9,569 bases of DNA from Acidimicrobiia bacterium (GTDB lineage Bacteria > Actinomycetota > Acidimicrobiia > Spongiisociales > UBA5794): contig JAUVPA010000049.1 in the NCBI GenBank assembly GCA_030598905.1, positions 1-9,569 on the forward strand, given 5' to 3'. Numbering within the stretch: position 1 is the stretch's first letter; each line of letters opens with the position of its first letter. The position numbers and the translations under genes are program-made. Below are positions 5,965-9,569 of this stretch, piece after piece. The notes under the pieces were generated by a model that was not told where the DNA came from, ran no database searches, and saw nothing but the letters and a program-made list of their open reading frames with translations.

Positions 5965-6753
5965 TCACAGCTCCTTGGCGTTGGCCGCAACGGCGTGAAC
6001 GCCCCCGTCGACGTGGACGACCTCGCCGGTCGTCATGGCAGCCCAATCGCTCAGCAGGACGGCGGCCATGCGGGCGACGGGGTCCGGATCCGCCAAGTCC
6101 CAACCCAACGGTGCACGGTCCTCCCACAGGCCCTCGAACGCCTCGAAGCCGGGAATCGACTTTGCCGCCACAGTCCCCAGGGGGCCCGCGGAAACGGCAT
6201 TGACCCTGATTCCGTCGCCTCCCAGATAGTTGGCGAGATAACGTGTCACGGCGACCAGCGCCGCCTTCGACACACCCATCCAGTCGTATGCCGGCCATGC
6301 CATCTGAGTGTTGTCGAAGTCGAGCGTCACCAGCGCCCCGCCGCCGGCCGCTTGCATCAGTGGGCGCAGCCCCACGGCGAGAGTCTTGTACGAGAACGCA
6401 GATGTCTGAAAGGTAATGTTGGCCGACTCGGCGGGTGTGGAGAGAAACCTCCCCCCGAGGGCGTCTTCTGGTGCGTAGGCGACGGCATGGAGAGCCCCGT
6501 CGACCGCTCCCCACATGGACGTCAGCTCCTCGACGAGGGACACCATGTGGCTCTCGTCGTTGATGTCGAGTTCGAAGACGGGGGCATCTTTCGGCAGCCT
6601 CTTCGCCGATCGTTCTGTAAGCCGGATCGCCCTGCCGAAACCCGTGAGCACGATCTCGGCGCCCTCCTCCTGAGCGACGCGTGCCGTGTGCCAGGCGATG
6701 GATGCATTCGTGAGGACTCCGGTGATGACGAGTCGCTTCCCTTCGAGCAGCAT
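5965..6753 (-). CDS. fabI: enoyl-[acyl-carrier-protein] reductase (NADH), InhA/FabI type
   Basis: A 262-residue short-chain dehydrogenase-fold enzyme that reduces the enoyl-ACP double bond in the last step of each FAS-II elongation cycle. Seen: LLEGKRLVITGVLTNASIAWHTARVAQEEGAEIVLTGF, the family start with the NADH-binding loop; ELDINDESH; HAVAYAPEDALGG; the catalytic region with Phe146, Tyr156 and Lys163 in PAYDWMGVSKAAL (equivalent to InhA Phe149, Tyr158, Lys165); SAGPLGTVAAKSIPGF; RAPLGWDLADPDPVARMAAVLLSDWAAMTTGEVVHVDGG. It looks closer to mycobacterial InhA than to E. coli FabI. ATG at 6753 is chosen because GAGGAG lies 4 nt upstream; the TTG at 6765 would swallow that site. A four-TM protein gene lies 20 bp upstream in the same direction. 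No fabG is adjacent, unlike the mycobacterial fabG-inhA pair. Confidence 0.95.
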   Translation of the reverse strand: MLLEGKRLVITGVLTNASIAWHTARVAQEEGAEIVLTGFGRAIRLTERSAKRLPKDAPVFELDINDESHMVSLVEELTSMWGAVDGALHAVAYAPEDALGGRFLSTPAESANITFQTSAFSYKTLAVGLRPLMQAAGGGALVTLDFDNTQMAWPAYDWMGVSKAALVAVTRYLANYLGGDGIRVNAVSAGPLGTVAAKSIPGFEAFEGLWEDRAPLGWDLADPDPVARMAAVLLSDWAAMTTGEVVHVDGGVHAVAANAKEL

Positions 6754-6757
6754 GGCT

Positions 6758-6763
6758 CTCCTC
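6758..6763 (-). promoter_or_regulatory. Shine-Dalgarno of fabI
   Basis: GAGGAG, read leftward, lies 4 nt before the ATG at 6753 and decides that start over the TTG 12 bp upstream. Confidence 0.65.
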
Positions 6764-6773
6764 AATCAGTCGA

Positions 6774-7139
6774 TCAGTTCACGTTGGACCAAGCCCGGAG
6801 GCCGAGGCCCATGACGAACAACAGCAGTATCCCGTACCACAGGGCCGGATTGCGGTCCATGGTCGCCCGGTATATGTAGGCGAGCGTGAAGGTGACAGCA
6901 ATCACTGCACCGTAGAAGATGTGGAAAGCGTTGCCAGGCGTCATCCCGCTACCAAACAGAAGCGCACCAAGGGCCACCTGGATCAGCATTGCGATGATGG
7001 CTGCATTGCGGGCGATCCCGAAGGCCCGTCCCGGCGGTCGGCGTGTGATAGCGAGGATGACACCCCACAGTCCGACGAGGCCGGTGGAGATCACCGCCAC
7101 GTAGAACCAATTCTGGTGAAGCGTCAAGATGGTGCTCAC
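6774..7139 (-). CDS. four-TM membrane protein of unknown function, upstream of fabI
   Basis: A 121-residue protein I do not recognise. Four hydrophobic helices are predicted by eye at about residues 11-31, 44-63, 71-91 and 99-115. A basic cytoplasmic-type loop (ITRRPPGRAFGIAR) lies between helices 1 and 2, and an Arg/Asp loop (YRATMDRNPA) between 3 and 4. His73 lies at the start of helix 3 (GNAFHIFYG) and His8 just before helix 1, a layout that could in principle support heme or quinone contact, but no family motif confirms this. GTG start at 7139; a TACGCT box lies 9 nt upstream and there is no Shine-Dalgarno. Only 20 bp separate it from fabI, so the two are probably one transcript, possibly together with the deacylase gene 49 bp upstream. 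Confidence 0.75.
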   Translation of the reverse strand: MSTILTLHQNWFYVAVISTGLVGLWGVILAITRRPPGRAFGIARNAAIIAMLIQVALGALLFGSGMTPGNAFHIFYGAVIAVTFTLAYIYRATMDRNPALWYGILLLFVMGLGLRAWSNVN

Positions 7140-7148
7140 GAAGTGACG

Positions 7149-7154
7149 AGCGTA
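7149..7154 (-). promoter_or_regulatory. weak -10 candidate (TACGCT) before the four-TM gene
   Basis: TACGCT read leftward fits TANNNT and ends 9 nt before the GTG at 7139, slightly farther than the other leaderless candidates here. The 49-bp gap may instead be internal to a longer transcript. Confidence 0.25.
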
Positions 7155-7188
7155 GAAGAGCCGCCGGCTTTGGGCGATCAGCCGCCGA

Positions 7189-7704
7189 TCAGGATCGTGA
7201 TCTCTGCACCCCAGCCGCCTTGGTCACGTCGGCTCGAACTCCACCGACAACAGCAAATAGGTCGGCGGCATCGATGTGGATTGCCACGCCCCGCAACCCA
7301 CCGCCCAACGAAAGTTCGCCATCTCCGGGAACCGTTTCGTCGATGATCAAAGGCCACTCCCCGGCGCCGAGCGGTGTTATCGCTCCGTGGACGTATCCCG
7401 TGGCTGTGAGGGCCTCATCTGCGGACGCGAAAGCCAGTCGCCGCACACCGAGGTGCCTGCGGAGCTTTCCCCAGTCGATGGATCGGTCACCGGGAACGAG
7501 GATGAGGATGAACTCGCCATCCGCCAATCGCACGACCATCGTCTTGAGCAGGCGAGTGAGGGCGATGTCGCGCTGGTTCGCTGCCTCTTCCACTGTGGTC
7601 ACTTCGCCGTACTCGACGACGCGATACTCCACTCCCGACATCTCGATGGCCGCGATAGCTCTGTTGCCACCGTCGGCGGCGCCCCCATCCGTGAACGAAC
7701 CCAT
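7189..7704 (-). CDS. YbaK/prolyl-tRNA-editing-domain aminoacyl-tRNA deacylase
   Basis: A 171-residue protein of the YbaK/ProXp (tRNA-edit) family, which hydrolyses misacylated tRNAs in trans. Seen: EYRVVEYGEVTTVEEAANQ at the N-terminus; RLLKTMVVRLADG with the conserved Lys54; VPGDRSIDWGKLRRHLG; the family loop TGYVHGAITPLG at 102-113 (consensus TG...GG.SPFG); IIDETV with Asp122; and the closing SLGGGLRGVAIHI. Length is typical. The first 14 residues are Gly-rich and probably flexible. ATG start at 7704 is supported by a TACCGT box 7 nt upstream and no Shine-Dalgarno. The amino-acid specificity (Cys-tRNA-Pro, Ala-tRNA-Pro or other) cannot be read from the sequence. It is divergent from an RNA methyltransferase, a second translation-quality gene. 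Confidence 0.88.
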   Translation of the reverse strand: MGSFTDGGAADGGNRAIAAIEMSGVEYRVVEYGEVTTVEEAANQRDIALTRLLKTMVVRLADGEFILILVPGDRSIDWGKLRRHLGVRRLAFASADEALTATGYVHGAITPLGAGEWPLIIDETVPGDGELSLGGGLRGVAIHIDAADLFAVVGGVRADVTKAAGVQRSRS

Positions 7705-7711
7705 GAACGAG

Positions 7712-7717
7712 ACGGTA
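7712..7717 (-). promoter_or_regulatory. putative -10 box (TACCGT) for the leaderless deacylase gene
   Basis: TACCGT read leftward ends 7 nt before the ATG at 7704. Its -35 region would fall near 7735-7740, on the left arm of the inverted repeat at 7737-7761. Confidence 0.5.
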
Positions 7718-7736
7718 CCTCGATCGCATCACCATG

Positions 7737-7761
7737 TAGGAGCCCGCTGAGCAAGCTCCTA
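7737..7761. promoter_or_regulatory. perfect 7-bp inverted repeat between divergent promoters (possible operator)
   Basis: TAGGAGC at 7737-7743 and GCTCCTA at 7755-7761 are exact reverse complements separated by 11 bp. The centres of the two arms are 18 bp apart, near two helical turns. The repeat covers the -35 regions of both divergent genes, and its last two bases are the first two of the rightward TAGCCT box. This placement suits an operator for a dimeric regulator acting on both genes. With leaderless starts it would not be transcribed into either mRNA as a hairpin. Confidence 0.5.
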
Positions 7762-7765
7762 GCCT
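7760..7765 (+). promoter_or_regulatory. putative -10 box (TAGCCT) for leaderless RNA methyltransferase
   Basis: TAGCCT ends 7 nt before the ATG at 7773 and no Shine-Dalgarno is present. It overlaps the right arm of the inverted repeat by two bases. Confidence 0.5.
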
Positions 7766-7772
7766 CTCGCCG

Positions 7773-9017
7773 ATGGAGATCACGATCGATGCCATCGCCC
7801 ACGGCGGCGATGGAATAGGGAGGGTGGACGGCAAGGCCCACTTCGTCGCGGCGACGATGCCGGGTGAGCGGGCACGGGTCGAGATCGTCGACGACCGCGG
7901 GAACTTCGCACGAGCGCGTCTCATCGAGATCCTGGACGCTTCTGCGGACCGCACCGAACCGCCGTGCCCTTTCTTCGGTGCGTGCGGGGGATGCACATGG
8001 CAGTTCGCCGCCTACGAGGCCCAGCTGGCGTGGAAGACGGAGACCGTGCGCGGCCAGCTCAGCCATCTCGGCAGGATCTCGAGTCCGGATGTACGCCCGG
8101 CGCTGGCTCCTTCGGACCCCTACGCCTACCGGAACCGAATGGACTTCCGCGTCTCGGGCCGGACACCGGCCCTGGCACGCTCACGGAGCAAGGAGCTCGT
8201 GAGCATCGAAGACTGCCTGCTCATCCACCCGGCTCTTCGCGATCTCTTCGACAGCCTCGGCCCGCTGGACGGGGTGGACGCCATCACGATAAGGGCCGGG
8301 GTACGCACCGGAGACCGACTGGCGCTGATCGATGGCGAGATACCGGATCAGGCTGATTCATGGGGTGCCAATATCGCGCGGCGTGACGGTGACGAAATCG
8401 TCGCCATCGCCGGACCACCTTCAATCAGCGAAGAGGTGGCGGGGGTCCGTTTTCGTGTCAGTGCTTCCGCCTTCTTCCAGGTCAACACCGATGGGGCCGA
8501 GACCCTGGTCGCTCTCGTCTCCGAAGCGCTCGAACCGACACCGGACGACACCATGCTCGACGGATTCGCCGGAGGAGGGCTCTTCTCGGCAACGGTGGGC
8601 GCCGCTGCGGGCCGTGTACTGGCCGTCGAGTCCGCACCGGCATCGATCGCAGACGCGAGACGCAACCTGCGAGCGGCGGTTCCCGAGCGAAACCGAATCG
8701 TCGCGGGTCGGTTCGAAGACGTTGTCGAGGACCTCGACGAGTACTGGGCCGTGGCGGTCGTCAACCCACCTCGATCGGGTTTGGGGTCTGAAGGAGTCTC
8801 CGCCGTGACCGCCGCCGAGCCGCGAGCCATCGCCTACGTGTCCTGCGATCCGGCGTCGCTAGCCAGGGACGCCCGCATGCTCAACGACGCCGGGTACGGC
8901 CTCGACTGGGCTGCGCCGGTCGACTTGTTCCCCCAGACCTACCACATCGAAACCGTCGCCCGCTTCGAACGCGCTTCTGGCTATCTACCAACCACTTCTT
9001 CAGGGGCAACTAGCTAG
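7773..9017 (+). CDS. TrmA/RumA-family RNA (uracil-C5) methyltransferase
   Basis: A 414-residue SAM-dependent methyltransferase that forms m5U in rRNA or tRNA. Seen: an N-terminal TRAM-type RNA-binding domain (about 1-58); iron-sulfur ligands C65-x5-C71-x2-C74 (PPCPFFGACGGC) and Cys148, the four-Cys [4Fe-4S] set of RumA/RlmD; YEAQLAWK; YRNRMDF; SASAFFQVNTDGAETL; SAM-binding motif DGFAGGGLFS at 263-272; VNPPRSGL; catalytic nucleophile Cys358 in YVSCDPASLARD; and DLFPQTYHIETVARF with the base Glu393. All catalytic parts are present. The exact target (23S U747, U1939 or tRNA U54) cannot be decided by eye; actinobacteria often have a single such enzyme. Start ATG 7773 fits the family N-terminus and the TAGCCT box 7 nt upstream. 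Its TAG stop overlaps the stop of the next, convergent gene within CTAG. Confidence 0.93.
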   Translation: MEITIDAIAHGGDGIGRVDGKAHFVAATMPGERARVEIVDDRGNFARARLIEILDASADRTEPPCPFFGACGGCTWQFAAYEAQLAWKTETVRGQLSHLGRISSPDVRPALAPSDPYAYRNRMDFRVSGRTPALARSRSKELVSIEDCLLIHPALRDLFDSLGPLDGVDAITIRAGVRTGDRLALIDGEIPDQADSWGANIARRDGDEIVAIAGPPSISEEVAGVRFRVSASAFFQVNTDGAETLVALVSEALEPTPDDTMLDGFAGGGLFSATVGAAAGRVLAVESAPASIADARRNLRAAVPERNRIVAGRFEDVVEDLDEYWAVAVVNPPRSGLGSEGVSAVTAAEPRAIAYVSCDPASLARDARMLNDAGYGLDWAAPVDLFPQTYHIETVARFERASGYLPTTSSGATS

Positions 9018-9569
9018 ATCTCATCAACCAGCTTCTGGCGTTTCTCGGCATACTCGGCGTCGGTGATGATCCCGTCTTCGTGGAGCAGTTTCAGACGGCG
9101 GAGCTGGTCGGTGGCGTCGGGTGCCGGCTCGGTGGGAGGCGGCGCGGCCGGAGGCGGATGGGCCTGACCGCGCTGCAACGCAACGGTGCGTTCTTCACGC
9201 GTTTTGTACAACAGTGCCTGAAACTCATCGGGGCGAAGGATGTTCTTGAAGTGGCTACTGCCCATCTCACCCGCTGACTCCACCACAAGATCACCGGCGG
9301 CGAGGATTCGCTCGATCATCGTCTGGTTGAAATTGACGTTGGTGATCCTCTCGAGCGGGATCTCGATCCCCGAGCGAGCAATGAGTCCGGTGCGAGTGAT
9401 CAGTCGCTCGGTGGTGAGGACGTAATAGGTGACGTATCAGTCCACGATCGGCCTGACGACGAGATAGAGGCCGGCAGCGATCACGGCAATGGCGAAGACC
9501 CATTGCACGATGGGTATCCACTGCCAGATGACCCACAACGCGATGAGAGCCAGCGTGAACCAGAGAAAC
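9014..9569 (-). pseudogene. bPH2 (PH-like) membrane protein with C-terminal SHOCT domain, interrupted by an in-frame TGA; runs off right edge
   Basis: Read leftward from the window edge in one frame: hydrophobic membrane segments (LWFTLALIALWVIW, FAIAVIAAGLYLVV) up to RPIVD, a TGA stop at 9439-9437, then YVTYYVLTTERLITRTGLIARSGIEIPLERITNVNF, AAGDLVVESAGEMGSSHF and LRPDEFQALLY, the body of a bacterial PH domain of the YdbS/DUF304 type. A Pro/Ala linker and a SHOCT domain (DQLRRLKLLHEDGIITDAEYAEKRQKLVDEI) follow. The frame is continuous on both sides of the TGA, and homologues usually have Trp there, so one base (TGG to TGA) explains the break. No ATG, GTG or TTG lies between the stop and the ATG at 9319, which is inside the PH domain. 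Either a true pseudogene or a sequencing error; an intact gene would encode a membrane protein of unknown role. The 5' end is outside the window. Confidence 0.7.

Noticed and set aside
7160..7188. Hairpin CGGCT/AGCCG after the deacylase gene as a terminator
   Set aside because: Only 5 bp of stem with a 10-nt loop and no T-run in the direction of transcription; too weak to call.
9437..9439. TGA as a selenocysteine codon in the PH-SHOCT gene
   Set aside because: The family has Trp, not Cys, at this place, and no SECIS-like hairpin was recognised directly after the codon.
1..9569. CRISPR array, insertion sequence, prophage, defence island or tRNA/rRNA gene
   Set aside because: No spaced direct repeats, transposase, integrase or structural RNA was recognised on either strand; the content is core metabolism and translation.

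Overview
The window is a compact, high-GC stretch of bacterial chromosome. It most resembles an actinobacterium (Actinomycetota), perhaps from a deep lineage such as Acidimicrobiia. The lineage is inferred from the gene families: a ChoD-type GMC oxidoreductase, an InhA-type enoyl-ACP reductase, the Lrp/AsnC ligand-domain stand-alone protein with the N-terminus MVQAYVLIQ, and a bPH2-SHOCT protein. Promoter architecture agrees: many genes appear to be leaderless, with a TANNNT box 6-8 nt before the start codon. No mobile element, CRISPR array, tRNA or rRNA was seen. This is core housekeeping territory and I do not see a multi-gene undescribed defence or biosynthetic system.

Left part (1-3166): the 5' end of recG runs off the left edge on the minus strand. 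Divergent from it is a long ChoD-like flavoprotein with a ferredoxin-like cysteine cluster. Then come rpmB (zinc-type ribosomal protein L28), a 70-residue divergent cold-shock-fold protein 5 nt downstream, an intergenic gap filled with two 7-bp tandem repeat arrays, a stand-alone Lrp/AsnC ligand-binding protein, and a small glycine-rich membrane protein translationally coupled to it. The recG/rpmB/Lrp-type/ddl set is a known actinobacterial neighbourhood, here rearranged and with genes inserted.

Middle (3112-7139): ddl (D-Ala-D-Ala ligase, minus) stands head-to-head with an orphan six-TM GAF sensor histidine kinase (plus). The kinase meets the minus-strand fabI (InhA-type, FAS-II) stop-to-stop inside a single TGATCA. 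Upstream of fabI in the same direction lies a four-TM protein of unknown function.

Right part (7189-9569): a YbaK-type aminoacyl-tRNA deacylase (minus) and a TrmA/RumA-family RNA m5U methyltransferase (plus) diverge from a 68-bp region with two opposed TANNNT boxes and a perfect 7-bp inverted repeat between them. The methyltransferase runs into a convergent PH-domain/SHOCT membrane protein gene whose reading frame is broken by one TGA at a probable tryptophan position and which leaves the window at the right edge.

Themes: translation (rpmB, YbaK, RNA methyltransferase), envelope and lipid synthesis (ddl, fabI), repair (recG) and sensing (histidine kinase). All three convergent junctions overlap or abut, leaving no room for conventional terminators.
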